Positions 27,775-36,708 of a stretch of 64,000 nucleotides of DNA are shown one piece after another (position 1 is the first letter of the stretch; each line of letters opens with the position of its first letter). Made by a program: the position numbers and the translations under genes. Under the pieces are notes generated by a model, which made no database searches, was not told where the DNA came from, and was given only the letters and a program-made list of their open reading frames with translations. Where the stretch lies: assembly GCA_934343915.1 (NCBI GenBank), contig CAKRIL010000007.1:1-64000 (forward strand). The letters run 5' to 3'. Source of the stretch: an uncultured Lachnospiraceae bacterium (GTDB lineage: Bacteria; Bacillota; Clostridia; Lachnospirales; Lachnospiraceae).

Positions 27775-29262
27775 CTACTTTCCCGCCATTGCAAGCTCTA
27801 CAACCTTGTATGCACCGTCATATATACCCATCTTCTTATTGCGCACAATATTGCCGCACATATCCTTTAAAAGCCTGTCATCATCCATGAACAGCTCAAC
27901 CATCTGAAGCGTATGAGCAATGTCCTCACATTCAAGTGTTCCGTCACCTATCTCCGCCGAATGTATCGCTCCCCAGCGCTCATGACCGCCAACTCTCTTG
28001 ATGAACAGCTTAGGTACAGGGTAGAATGCGAGCTCACTCGGCTTGGTTACAAGCACATCACAGCTTCTCATAAGAAGATTCGTGCAGTATACCGCCTCGA
28101 ATATATTCGAATGGCAGAAGCCATGTATTCCGCTCACCTCACCGGTAAGTGCCGCCTCCGCAAAGCTCTTTGTCTCACTCCAGTCGTCAAAATGCTCTGT
28201 GGCAAGCCCCTTAAGCTCCGGAATATCAATGACAAGCTGCTCCCACACATTCTTATAATCACCCACATTGACATAGAGTGCAGCCTTCTTATTTTTAATT
28301 GCCGGAATAAGACGCTTGATTATTGCGGCAAATATCTCCTTCTGCGCACCTGCTCCGCCTATCGTGAGAAGGAACCTCATCGGCTGTCCGCTCTCCTTCC
28401 TGCGGATTCTCGCCTCACAGTCAGCCTCGATATTCGATACCAGCTCATGGTCTATATAATGTCCGGTATATACAAGACTGTCTGACGGCATAGGCTTTAA
28501 TACCTTCTTCTTATCCATGCCGTTGAGTATTCTGTAACCCATGTATGAGTTATGTGTCTGAATGGTGTGTATGCTTCCCTCCGAGAGATGGAGTGCCATC
28601 GGCCAGTTGTCCGGAATTGCATTTATCACATGCTCCATTCCTGCATGTACTGCTGCCTGAGCCGGCCATACATGTGTACCGACAACCGGAATGTCCTTAG
28701 GAACCTTCTTGTATACAGGTGCCATAAGCTCTGCATTCTTCTGGTCGCATGCATTATATGACAGCTTTCTGAAGCCCTCATAGTTGACAGGCTCCCACAC
28801 CAGCTTGTTAAAAAGTCTGCTTCTCTGCGATATTCTTGAACCGAGGGAATACAGCTCATTCTGTGCGCTGATTACCTTGGTGCAGGTCGTGTCCGGAAAT
28901 GAGTTAAGGTCCATCCAGTACGGTGTATAGCCCATGCTGTGTGCCGCCGACGCTATCGCCATCGATATTCTGTAATGACCGAAGCCCATTCTTATGTTGC
29001 CGACAATCAGACCCTTCTCATGGTCGAATGCTGCCCCCGCCTGTGCATCACCTTTATGTGAGCTGCCATCATGAGGCTTTGCAACAACAATATCCTTAAC
29101 TCCGAGAATGTCGCCTATATGCTTGTTCTCCCTGATTTTAAGCTCATAATCAACCTTGGAATCATCGCCGAACCTTCTTATATACTTCTTTTTTCCCGCC
29201 ACAGCCTTCTTGTATGTTCTGCCGCTCATCTCATTTCCAAAAATACTTTTTGACTTATCCAT
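27775..29262 (-). CDS. Uncharacterised GT-B-like protein
   Basis: A 495-residue cytosolic protein that I cannot assign to a characterised family. Residues about 85-125 (KGLIVGNIRMGFGHYRISMAI onward, then GYTPYWMDLNSFPDT) resemble the N-terminal glycine-rich, histidine-containing start of MurG/MGDG-synthase GT-B enzymes. Later pieces (RFLLTIGGAGAQKEI, ALYVNVGDYKNVW, CDVLVTKPSELAFYPVPKLF, VGGHERWGA) fit the GT-B C-domain with its donor site. It lies between the TetR gene (one base apart) and the symporter. It may be a glycosyltransferase or phosphorylase acting on the imported galactoside or on a galactolipid; this is inference. Confidence 0.6.
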   Translation of the reverse strand: MDKSKSIFGNEMSGRTYKKAVAGKKKYIRRFGDDSKVDYELKIRENKHIGDILGVKDIVVAKPHDGSSHKGDAQAGAAFDHEKGLIVGNIRMGFGHYRISMAIASAAHSMGYTPYWMDLNSFPDTTCTKVISAQNELYSLGSRISQRSRLFNKLVWEPVNYEGFRKLSYNACDQKNAELMAPVYKKVPKDIPVVGTHVWPAQAAVHAGMEHVINAIPDNWPMALHLSEGSIHTIQTHNSYMGYRILNGMDKKKVLKPMPSDSLVYTGHYIDHELVSNIEADCEARIRRKESGQPMRFLLTIGGAGAQKEIFAAIIKRLIPAIKNKKAALYVNVGDYKNVWEQLVIDIPELKGLATEHFDDWSETKSFAEAALTGEVSGIHGFCHSNIFEAVYCTNLLMRSCDVLVTKPSELAFYPVPKLFIKRVGGHERWGAIHSAEIGDGTLECEDIAHTLQMVELFMDDDRLLKDMCGNIVRNKKMGIYDGAYKVVELAMAGK

Positions 29263-29263
29263 C

Positions 29264-29839
29264 CTAGTCCTCGCTCCTTTCCTTTATTCCGTTGCAGATA
29301 ATGTCAACGACCTGTGCAAGTGCATCGCTGTAAGTTATTCCGTTCTTTACAAGCACATCTCTTCTAAAGAACTGTTCAAGCGTCGCCTCGAACATCACCT
29401 TGACAAGTGCCGTGTCAACCTTCCTCACAACGCCCTCGTTCATACCCCTTTGAAGCAGCTCCATCGTCGCATCCCAGCCGCTCTCCAGCCTCTCCTCGAC
29501 ACGGGTATATATCCGCGGATACTTATCCCTGAGAATATAGAGCTGTGAAAAATCAATCTCCTTATATCCATCGGGTAATACGCCGAGAATCGCCTGTATC
29601 TTTTCAAGGGTGCTTAAGCCCGCATTCTTCATGACCTTCTGTTCGCTCTCCTTAATGGAGTCAAAGCAGTAGTCAACCATGTCATACACCAGCTCCTGCT
29701 TGTCTGCGAACACCATGTATATGGTCTTCTTGCTCATGCCGAGTTCCCTTGCAATGTCATCCATCGTGAACTTCATGCCCTTCTTGTTGAACACAAGAAT
29801 CGTGGCTTCAAGTATCTGCTCCCTTATCGTATTTTCCAT
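29264..29839 (-). CDS. TetR-family regulator of the alpha-galactoside operon
   Basis: A 191-residue regulator. The helix-turn-helix is KFTMDDIARELGMSKKTIYM, then VFADKQELVYDM, and an all-helical ligand domain follows. It is the first gene of the operon that runs through the GT-B-like protein, the symporter and GH36. Two near-identical 28-bp inverted repeats flank its promoter, so it probably represses the whole operon until an inducer binds. AGGAG precedes ATGATG; the second ATG (29839) has the better spacing. Confidence 0.92.
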   Translation of the reverse strand: MENTIREQILEATILVFNKKGMKFTMDDIARELGMSKKTIYMVFADKQELVYDMVDYCFDSIKESEQKVMKNAGLSTLEKIQAILGVLPDGYKEIDFSQLYILRDKYPRIYTRVEERLESGWDATMELLQRGMNEGVVRKVDTALVKVMFEATLEQFFRRDVLVKNGITYSDALAQVVDIICNGIKERSED

Positions 29840-29894
29840 CATGCACTCCTTTCCTTATGTACTGCTCTTTAATTCCGTATTAACAATTCTTTTT

Positions 29895-29922
29895 GGAAAC
29901 TATTTTTGTTATTTAAGTTTCC
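29895..29922 (-). promoter_or_regulatory. Putative TetR operator 1
   Basis: GGAAACT and AGTTTCC are inverted around a 14-bp AT-rich centre. The site lies just downstream of the -10 of the operon promoter. It matches operator 2 (29954-29981) at about 22 of 28 positions. Confidence 0.65.
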
Positions 29923-29925
29923 TCA

Positions 29926-29954
29926 ATTGTAACATATCACTCATCATGTAACAA
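29926..29954 (-). promoter_or_regulatory. Promoter of the TetR / alpha-galactosidase operon
   Basis: On the minus strand TTGTTA is followed after 17 bp by TACAAT. Operator 2 touches the -35 and operator 1 covers the start-site region, so a bound repressor would exclude RNA polymerase from both sides. Confidence 0.72.
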
Positions 29955-29981
29955 GAAACTGTTTTCACTATTTTAGTTTCC
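29954..29981 (-). promoter_or_regulatory. Putative TetR operator 2
   Basis: AGAAACT and AGTTTCC are inverted around a 14-bp AT-rich centre, a near copy of operator 1 located 59 bp away (centre to centre). It abuts the -35 element of the operon promoter. Confidence 0.62.
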
Positions 29982-30011
29982 TGTTTTTGTGCATTTTGCA
30001 CAAAATAAAAA

Positions 30012-30053
30012 GATGAAGATATGATAAAGTGTCTTTTTTATCATATCTTCATC
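30012..30053 (-). terminator. Intrinsic terminator of the GGDEF/EAL gene
   Basis: A perfect 17-bp stem, GATGAAGATATGATAAA and its complement, has an eight-base loop and a TTTTTATTTT tail on the minus strand. It lies 31 bp after the EAL-protein stop codon. Confidence 0.88.
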
Positions 30054-30083
30054 CTGTATTAACTATTGCCACCGCTATTTAGC

Positions 30084-31922
30084 TTAAGCTACGGTTACAT
30101 TGTACTTATCCTCGAATTCATGTACCGGAATCGGCTTTGAGAAGTAATATCCCTGGAATATTCTGCAGCCCATGCCGGTGAGCATCTCAACCTGTTCCTT
30201 TGTCTCGACACCCTCCGTGATAACCGTCATGTTCATTCTTGTCGACAGGCGGATTATCTCCTCGAGAATATCTCTGCTCTTTACCGTGTTCTCAGTCTCG
30301 CGCAGGAACTCACGGTCAATCTTAAGCACATCACTGCATACATCCTTTAACATATTGAGTGATGAGTAGCCGCTTCCGAAATCGTCTATCTCGATTATGA
30401 AGCCTGCATCATGAAGCTTTCTTATGACCTCCATGTTGTCATTCTCGTTGACAACCGCGGTCTCTGTAAGCTCAAGCCGCAGGTTCTGAATATTTACACC
30501 GTACTTTTCAACAAGATCGGTAATCTCCTTATATACATCAAGGTAGAAGAAATCCTTTGCCGAGATATTGATTGATATATGAAGGTCGTCTCGTCCTATA
30601 TCCATCCACTTTTTGAGTGTCTTGACAGCCTGTTCCCACACATAGGTATCAAGCTTATGTATAAGACCTGACTTCTCATAGCAGTCAACAAATGCGGCAG
30701 GATTCAACAGACCTCTGTGAGGATGGTTCCAGCGCACAAGTGCCTCCGCACCGTGACAGGTTCCGTCCGCATCCGTCTGCGGCTGTAAGAATATGCAGAA
30801 CTCCTTGTTGTCAAGCGCTTTGTCGAACTCGGCTATAAGCTTCTTCTGCTCTAACTCCTCCTCAAGAATCGCCCTGTCATAATATGCCACAGCACGCTGA
30901 TAGTTGCCCTTCATGCACTTTATAGCCATGTTAGCCTTATCATACATGAGGCCTACCGGCTCGTTGTTGTCGGCTATCTCGTAGACACCTATGTATATGA
31001 ACATCTGATAATAACCAGTGGAGAAGGTCTTTTTCATCGTTACAATATTGTCAATGAACTGCTCCTCCTTAAAAAGAGCCTTCGGCATACATATGGCGAA
31101 TCTGTCTCCGCCGATTCGCCCGCACACGGCACTGTCTCCGGCGACATTCTTAAGAAGCTCGGCTTCCTTTATGAGCACCTTGTCTCCGACCTCATCCCCG
31201 TATATGTCGTTTATCATCTTGAAGTCCTTGACATCAGAGCATACCATGATATATTCGATGTCCGGATTGTTCTTAAGCACCTTGGCAGCTCTCTCATTGA
31301 AGCCCTCTCTGTTAAGCACGCCCGTGAGCATATCATAGTCAGCCCTATATGCAAGATGCTTTGTCGTATGTCTGATTTCCGTGATAAATCTGCCCGAGTA
31401 AAAGATAAGCGTCACAATCGAGAATAATGTGTTGCCCATCAGCATTCCGAGTACATGATTATCTCCTACCCATGCCATTTTATTGTAATCTCTTCCTATC
31501 ATAGCCGAAAGTGTAATCATAAGCAGGTCAATAAGCGCTATGTAGTGAGGAACTTTCGACTTGACATTGTTGTTGTCAAGGTACATAAAATAGTACACAA
31601 TAGGTATGAGCATCACTCCGTAGAGAAGATAGCCGTAGCCCCAGCCTATATATATGTTGCTCACCGACACAACGGCAAGGAATTCCGTCACCATAAGAAA
31701 TATCCATCTTCTTGTGTGTGCAGACTTCCGCATGCCGACTATTCCGAGCAGGTAAAAAACAATTCCTCCGATGCTCACATATATCATAAAATTAATCTTA
31801 AGTATCGCAAAACACAGTACCATTACTGCGTGCAGTGCGGCACATGCGGCATACAATATTGTGCATTCTTTTTTTATGTCGGCTGCCTTTACCTGCCTCA
31901 CATCGTTTTCCTTCATATTCAT
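30084..31922 (-). CDS. GGDEF-EAL protein, probable c-di-GMP phosphodiesterase
   Basis: A protein of about 612 residues with six or seven TM helices in the first 200, then a GGDEF domain and an EAL domain. The active-site loop of the GGDEF domain reads IGGDRF, with Arg in place of Glu, so cyclase activity is doubtful; it may bind GTP as a regulatory domain. The EAL domain looks intact: EALVRWNHPHRG, ISINISAKDFF, LRLELTET, IEIDDFGSGYSSL and VLKIDREFL. It should hydrolyse c-di-GMP to pGpG. Three closely spaced ATGs are possible; AAGGA best fits 31922. The gene follows a large zinc-ribbon protein gene by 17 bp. Confidence 0.9.
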   Translation of the reverse strand: MNMKENDVRQVKAADIKKECTILYAACAALHAVMVLCFAILKINFMIYVSIGGIVFYLLGIVGMRKSAHTRRWIFLMVTEFLAVVSVSNIYIGWGYGYLLYGVMLIPIVYYFMYLDNNNVKSKVPHYIALIDLLMITLSAMIGRDYNKMAWVGDNHVLGMLMGNTLFSIVTLIFYSGRFITEIRHTTKHLAYRADYDMLTGVLNREGFNERAAKVLKNNPDIEYIMVCSDVKDFKMINDIYGDEVGDKVLIKEAELLKNVAGDSAVCGRIGGDRFAICMPKALFKEEQFIDNIVTMKKTFSTGYYQMFIYIGVYEIADNNEPVGLMYDKANMAIKCMKGNYQRAVAYYDRAILEEELEQKKLIAEFDKALDNKEFCIFLQPQTDADGTCHGAEALVRWNHPHRGLLNPAAFVDCYEKSGLIHKLDTYVWEQAVKTLKKWMDIGRDDLHISINISAKDFFYLDVYKEITDLVEKYGVNIQNLRLELTETAVVNENDNMEVIRKLHDAGFIIEIDDFGSGYSSLNMLKDVCSDVLKIDREFLRETENTVKSRDILEEIIRLSTRMNMTVITEGVETKEQVEMLTGMGCRIFQGYYFSKPIPVHEFEDKYNVTVA

Positions 31923-31939
31923 CTTCATCCTTAATATTT

Positions 31940-34591
31940 TTATACATTCTGTTTGTATCCACATTTAGGACATTCCTTCATGCCCTTATAGACATATCCG
32001 CATCTGAAGCAGCATATGACATCATGCTTCTCCTTGGCGAGATACTTTTCCTTTCTCGAGAAAGGACGCTCCTTAAGATACATCACAAAGTCATTGAGTG
32101 CCTTGGCATATCCCTTAAGCTCCTTGGCCGCAGCCACATGCGGCAGCTTCACCTTCGAACCGTCATTCAGATATGCTGTCACTGCTTTGCCTATGAAGCC
32201 TGTTGAAGCTTCTATTGACTTGATATTCTCCACCTTGATGGTTCCGCAGGTTACAAAATTGCTGTAATATACAGCCTCCGGCGTGATAAGCATTCCCTCC
32301 TTGCCGTTCTGTGACCTTGTCGTGTCAACCATCAGTATCGGGTACTCAAAATCTCCCATGGATACTCCGTATGTCCCCTTAGCGTACTCCATCCTCTCAA
32401 TTATATCTCTGCCGTTACCGCCACCACGAGCCTCATCAGCCGGATAAAAATAATGCCTGTCGTTGTCGGATACGCCATTATTCTCGAGCTCCTTCTTAAG
32501 CCTTGCCACCAACAGCCCGGCTTCCTGATTCTTGATGCGCTTAAGCCTCTTTGATAACGAGTCAAGTGCGGAGGTCTTTATCTCAGGAAGAAAATCTTCC
32601 TCCTTAATGTTATTATAGAGCCTTTCAAGCTCCTCCCCGGTATAGTCGGTGCTGTCACTGCATGCATCATCTATACGCCTCTTGTCGAGCTTCGCAACCG
32701 CATCAAGCACTCTGTCGGAATATTCCTTCTCTACATCAGAGGAGAACTTCCTTCCCTTTATGGCTTCCAGCATATCAAGCAGGTCTCTTCTGGTGTTTCT
32801 CCTGCTCCTTTTTAATATGTCCTCAGCCTCATTTTTCTCAGCCTGATGTCTTCTCTCGTCAAGCTCCTTCTCGTATGGAGATGTATCTAACTCCTTATAC
32901 TCCTTAAGCTTGTCCTTGTATGTGCGGTAAGCATTCTGCCCCAGCACAGCCGGAAGCTTCGCCATAAGGGTCTCTGCCTCCAGTTTCGCACTCTCAATTT
33001 TAGCCTCATTTACAATTTTTTCAAGTCGTCTTTTAGTATCAGTTTCTAGTCCTGATGATGCTAATTCCCTGTCCAGCCTGTCAAGTGCTGCATAGCTCTT
33101 CCCCTTGGAATGCTCTGCACTATATATAAGCTTTTCCCGTGCAGCCTTCTCCTGCTTCTCCCGCTCCCTTTTCCTTGCTTCCCCGGCAGGTGAAACTACC
33201 TTATCCTGCTGCTCTTCATGCTGCTCTTCATGCTGCTCTTCCCGTACTGCCTTCTCTGACTTATCCCTGCTGCCTTTGTTTTTATTAACAGCTATGCCTG
33301 TATCCTCGGAGAAAAATTCCGCTTCATCAGACGTTCTTCTCCCTCTCTCTGCGACATTAACCCTGTCCTCACTCTCCTCAACCATTCTATCCCATAAGTT
33401 CTCATACTCCGGTTCCATACGCTCAACATACTCTTCCGGATAGAAGCCCTCCTCGGCTCTTATGATTTCGTCGAACTTAGAGACACCGTTTAAGTTCCTC
33501 CTGTTGTCACCTATTCCCTTATCTATTCCATTTAAGTCAATCCGGTCATCGCTTATTCCCTTGTCAATTCCATTTAGGTCAACCCGGTCATCGCTTATTC
33601 CCTTGCCGATTCCGTTTAAGTCAATTCTATCGTCGCTTATTTCCTTATCGATGCTGTTAAGGTCAGGACGCTCTTTCTCTTCCTTCTTATCCCTTCCGTC
33701 AACATACTCGTTAAAGTTGGCGTTCGCCTCATCCCCCGCAAGCTTGCCGAGCATCTCCATATAGTCCCCGGCAGCCGATGCATCATTCTCAAAATCCAAA
33801 ATAAATACATCCTTGTCCGTGAGATTCATCTGCGGCAGCGGTGTATAGAACAGCGAACATTCAGGGCAGTGAAATACTCTTGCCATTCTGACCTGCCCGT
33901 TCTCGGTATCGATTACAGGCTCAGCCTTCTCAGGAAATACAGCCATATAAAGCTTGCGCCCGCAGTTCGGACAGTCATAGCCCACCTTGTAGAAGTTGTT
34001 TCCAAGCCTGCCCTTTTTTCTCTCCGCCATTGATGTTCTTGAGAATGCGAATTCCTCCTGCTTTTCCTTCCACACCATGCTGTGCCACAGTCCTGCCGTC
34101 TGCTCCTCCTCTTCGGATTTCACATTCTCCTCGTTGTCCTTCTCGATTGCGAACACAATGGCATCCTCATAGGTTATTCTCATCTCATCCTTATATAAAA
34201 AACAGTGCTGCTGTGTATACTCCGCCGACACTCCTACCTGCCCGAACACAGCCGAAAACAGGGCGCTTATCTGCACCTCGTCCTTCTCGACCGTTATACC
34301 CTTAAGTGCTCCCCATTTTCCGAATGCATACAGCACAAGATTAAATATGTTCACCAGATATGAATCCGGTCTTATCTGCTGCGCCTGTACCTTATCAAGC
34401 TTAAGGTCTATTATGTTCGTGCTTACTCTTCTTGTATCATAATTGAAGATTACTGAGCGTTCCTTACCGCTCAGCACAAGGAAATTGTCCATGACGACAA
34501 AGTTCCCGTCCCACTCGACCGGAACAGACAATGTCCCTATAAGCTTTTCAAATACCTTTCTAAGTTCTTCAGTGCTTTTAAGTACAATCAT
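31940..34591 (-). CDS. Large zinc-ribbon protein with 15-residue repeats, function unknown
   Basis: An 883-residue cytosolic protein that I do not recognise. A zinc ribbon (CPNCGRKLYM ... FHCPECSLFY) lies near residue 210. Next come about five tandem units of the type DLNGIDKGISDDRI, a charged low-complexity stretch with EEQHEEQHEEQ, and a long predicted coiled coil. A PH-like domain (GMLITPEAVYYSN, VENIKSIEAS, DGSKVKLPHVAAA) is followed by a C-terminal zinc ribbon, CFRCGYVYKGMKECPKCGY. Such bacterial PH and double-ribbon proteins are often membrane- or stress-linked, but no function can be given. It is probably co-transcribed with the EAL protein downstream (17 bp). Confidence 0.75.
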   Translation of the reverse strand: MIVLKSTEELRKVFEKLIGTLSVPVEWDGNFVVMDNFLVLSGKERSVIFNYDTRRVSTNIIDLKLDKVQAQQIRPDSYLVNIFNLVLYAFGKWGALKGITVEKDEVQISALFSAVFGQVGVSAEYTQQHCFLYKDEMRITYEDAIVFAIEKDNEENVKSEEEEQTAGLWHSMVWKEKQEEFAFSRTSMAERKKGRLGNNFYKVGYDCPNCGRKLYMAVFPEKAEPVIDTENGQVRMARVFHCPECSLFYTPLPQMNLTDKDVFILDFENDASAAGDYMEMLGKLAGDEANANFNEYVDGRDKKEEKERPDLNSIDKEISDDRIDLNGIGKGISDDRVDLNGIDKGISDDRIDLNGIDKGIGDNRRNLNGVSKFDEIIRAEEGFYPEEYVERMEPEYENLWDRMVEESEDRVNVAERGRRTSDEAEFFSEDTGIAVNKNKGSRDKSEKAVREEQHEEQHEEQQDKVVSPAGEARKREREKQEKAAREKLIYSAEHSKGKSYAALDRLDRELASSGLETDTKRRLEKIVNEAKIESAKLEAETLMAKLPAVLGQNAYRTYKDKLKEYKELDTSPYEKELDERRHQAEKNEAEDILKRSRRNTRRDLLDMLEAIKGRKFSSDVEKEYSDRVLDAVAKLDKRRIDDACSDSTDYTGEELERLYNNIKEEDFLPEIKTSALDSLSKRLKRIKNQEAGLLVARLKKELENNGVSDNDRHYFYPADEARGGGNGRDIIERMEYAKGTYGVSMGDFEYPILMVDTTRSQNGKEGMLITPEAVYYSNFVTCGTIKVENIKSIEASTGFIGKAVTAYLNDGSKVKLPHVAAAKELKGYAKALNDFVMYLKERPFSRKEKYLAKEKHDVICCFRCGYVYKGMKECPKCGYKQNV
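33480..33665 (-). repeat. Degenerate 45-bp in-frame repeats
   Basis: About five 45-bp units encode the DLNGIDKGISDDRI-type 15-residue repeats in the zinc-ribbon protein. Neighbouring units are nearly identical at DNA level, which indicates recent duplication. The count could vary between strains. Confidence 0.85.
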
Positions 34592-34632
34592 ACCAATCCT
34601 CATTCCGGCTTTCCGACAATACAGTCATACTA

Positions 34633-35568
34633 TTATAATACTCCGTACCTTGCAGCAAGTCTGTCATACTCCTCATCCGTAATCTCCATCACGCCTCCAT
34701 GACGCTTTCTTGCCGCTCCCATATCATATTCATCTTCGTCAAGCACATGCATGCTTCCATGTGCTATATCATCTATGACAATAGGCATATATCCCCTGTG
34801 CTCCGCAAATCTGTCCGCGATAAGACACCACCTTCCATCGGTAAGTCTGTAACACTCAGGTCCCTCCAGTCCATACAATCCTTCAAGCGTACTGCTCTGA
34901 ATCTGTACAAATGCGTCCTTATCAAGGCTTCTGCCCCCTTCAAGGATCAGTCTCTTGCTGACCTCATCCTTGGAAAATCTGTAATAGACACCTCCATCAC
35001 AAATGATTGTTGTGTCTATTATACTCATATCACGTTCAATATATCTCTCAACAGGAGTGAAGCTCTTAAAATCCGCCGTAAAGCTTCTGTATATTATGTG
35101 CTTATCTCCCGGCTCATCCGCACCGTTCACCGGCTTTTTGCCGTCCGCTCTTGTAAATGAAGCAAAGAACACCATGAACTTTCCCATGTCATTATCATAT
35201 ACCGCCTCAGGAGCCCACACGCATCCCGCGTTATCATTTCCGATTGTGACACTTCGCTCCTTCGACCAGCTTATAAGGTCATCCGATTCCCACACAATCA
35301 TATCACGGCTTCCCTCATGAACCGCCCTGCCCCAGTCCTTCTTCGTGTACATGCACAAGTCCGTCGCTATGAGATAGAATCGCCCTGTATCAGGATGCCT
35401 TACAATATACGGGTCTCTCACACCCTTCTCCCCCAGCTCCGATATAAGCACAGGCTGACCGCCGTTCAAGTCATTCCAGTTCAGCCCGTCACGACTCACT
35501 GAAAAATATATCTGTTCCCCATTCTCACGCTCTTCCCCCGTAAAATACACAAAAATATATGCTGCCAT
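34633..35568 (-). CDS. Glycoside hydrolase family 43-type protein
   Basis: A 311-residue, signal-less, five-bladed beta-propeller enzyme. Conserved pieces are EKGVRDPYIVRHPDTGRFYL with the catalytic-base Asp region, SDDLISWSKE, AGCVWAPEAVYDNDMGKF and EGPECYRL with the likely acid Glu. These fit GH43/GH117-like arabinofuranosidases, xylosidases or galactosidases of gut Firmicutes. Being cytosolic, it would act on short imported oligosaccharides. AAGGAGG precedes the ATG. Substrate specificity cannot be read from sequence. It is followed by the zinc-ribbon gene but probably has its own function. Confidence 0.82.
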   Translation of the reverse strand: MAAYIFVYFTGEERENGEQIYFSVSRDGLNWNDLNGGQPVLISELGEKGVRDPYIVRHPDTGRFYLIATDLCMYTKKDWGRAVHEGSRDMIVWESDDLISWSKERSVTIGNDNAGCVWAPEAVYDNDMGKFMVFFASFTRADGKKPVNGADEPGDKHIIYRSFTADFKSFTPVERYIERDMSIIDTTIICDGGVYYRFSKDEVSKRLILEGGRSLDKDAFVQIQSSTLEGLYGLEGPECYRLTDGRWCLIADRFAEHRGYMPIVIDDIAHGSMHVLDEDEYDMGAARKRHGGVMEITDEEYDRLAARYGVL

Positions 35569-35694
35569 CCCAATAATCCTCCTTCTATCCCACTTTTAAT
35601 CCCACAATTATCTTAATTGTAGCATCAAATGCAGCTATTTTCCACTCTTTTATGGCTAAGATTAGACTGCCGCAGCATGTTTTCACAGCCTTAA

Positions 35695-35929
35695 TATGTG
35701 TGCCTTATTATATTTATGCATATCACGACTTTTGGGAGAAGCTTAGTTATTCTTAGGACTCTGGTTATAGTACAGCCACAGACGGCACGGATGCCGACTG
35801 AGTTGCAAACAGCCATGGATGGCTGATTTTGCAACGGTGGCGGAAGCAGAAGAAAATTTTTCAGAGTCATTAGAATAACTTGCTTCGTACAACGGAGCTG
35901 ATATGCATAAATATAATAAGGCACACATA
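35695..35929 (-). repeat. Family II foldback element, copy 2
   Basis: A 235-bp element in reverse orientation within the 504-bp gap between the divergent GH43 and TetR genes. Arms of about 31 bp are perfect (TATGTGTGCCTTATTATATT then TATGCATATCA). Inside, AGTTATTCTTAGGACTCTG pairs with CAGAGTCATTAGAATAACT. Extra stems are GTTGCAAA/TTTGCAAC-like and AGCCA/TGGCT. The conserved ends are GCATATCACGACTTTTGGGA and CAACGGAGCTGATATGC. The rest of the gap is AT-rich with one promoter near 36012. Confidence 0.85.
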
Positions 35930-36011
35930 CAAGAAGTAAAATAACCTGTTGAGGCATCTGTCCCACATAAAGAAAAATAAATGATATTCGAAAAATATAA
36001 TACTTTTTTAA

Positions 36012-36040
36012 TTGGAAAAAATAGAAAAAAGAGTTAAAAT
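36012..36040 (+). promoter_or_regulatory. Promoter of the second TetR operon
   Basis: TTGGAA is followed after 17 bp by TAAAAT, 32 bp before the TetR start codon, in an A-rich context. Confidence 0.5.
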
Positions 36041-36072
36041 AATCATAGTTGTTATGGAAAGGAATCTGTTAT

Positions 36073-36708
36073 ATGGGAAAAGCTGAAGAGAACAAGCAGC
36101 ACAAGCGGCTTTCCTTATTGAATACCGCATTCGAGCTGTTCACCACCAAGGGTGTTAATAAGACAAGCATTTCGGAGATTTCCGAACAGGCAGGAATAGC
36201 CAAAGGCACCTTCTACCTGTACTTTAAGGATAAATATGATATCCGCAACAAGCTCATAAGCCATCAGTCAAGCCTGGTTCTGAGCAAGGCTCTCGATGCA
36301 CTTAGGGAGGAGCATTATGAAGAAAAATATTCAGGACTTGAATACTTTAAAAATACCTTCATATTCATCGCAGACAATATAATCGACCAGTTCACCGCCA
36401 ACAAGTCCCTCCTCACCTTCATATCGAAGAACTTAAGCTGGGCTATATTTAAAAAGGCTCTCACAATGGGGGCTTCCGATGAACCTATCGACTTTCGCGA
36501 CATCTTCTACTCCTTTATCGAGCGCTCCGACATAGAATTTAAGGAGCCTGAGATAATGCTGTTCATGATAATAGAGCTCATAAGTTCCATATCGTACAGC
36601 GCCATTTTATACAATGACCCGCTAGACATTGACGGTCTGAAACCATATCTGTATAATACAATTAATTACATTATCGAAAGTCATGCAATTACGGAGGAGA
36701 CAACATGA
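36073..36708 (+). CDS. TetR-family transcriptional regulator
   Basis: A 211-residue regulator with the HTH NKTSISEISEQAGIAKGTFY, then LYFKDKYDIRNKLI, and a helical C-terminal domain. AAAGGA precedes the ATG at 36073. Its stop overlaps the start of the next gene by ATGA, so it probably regulates that membrane protein together with itself. The ligand is unknown. Confidence 0.9.
   Translation: MGKAEENKQHKRLSLLNTAFELFTTKGVNKTSISEISEQAGIAKGTFYLYFKDKYDIRNKLISHQSSLVLSKALDALREEHYEEKYSGLEYFKNTFIFIADNIIDQFTANKSLLTFISKNLSWAIFKKALTMGASDEPIDFRDIFYSFIERSDIEFKEPEIMLFMIIELISSISYSAILYNDPLDIDGLKPYLYNTINYIIESHAITEETT

Noticed and set aside
33480..33665. Repeats in the zinc-ribbon gene as a CRISPR or regulatory array.
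   Set aside because: They are 45-bp in-frame units without spacers inside a continuous coding sequence.
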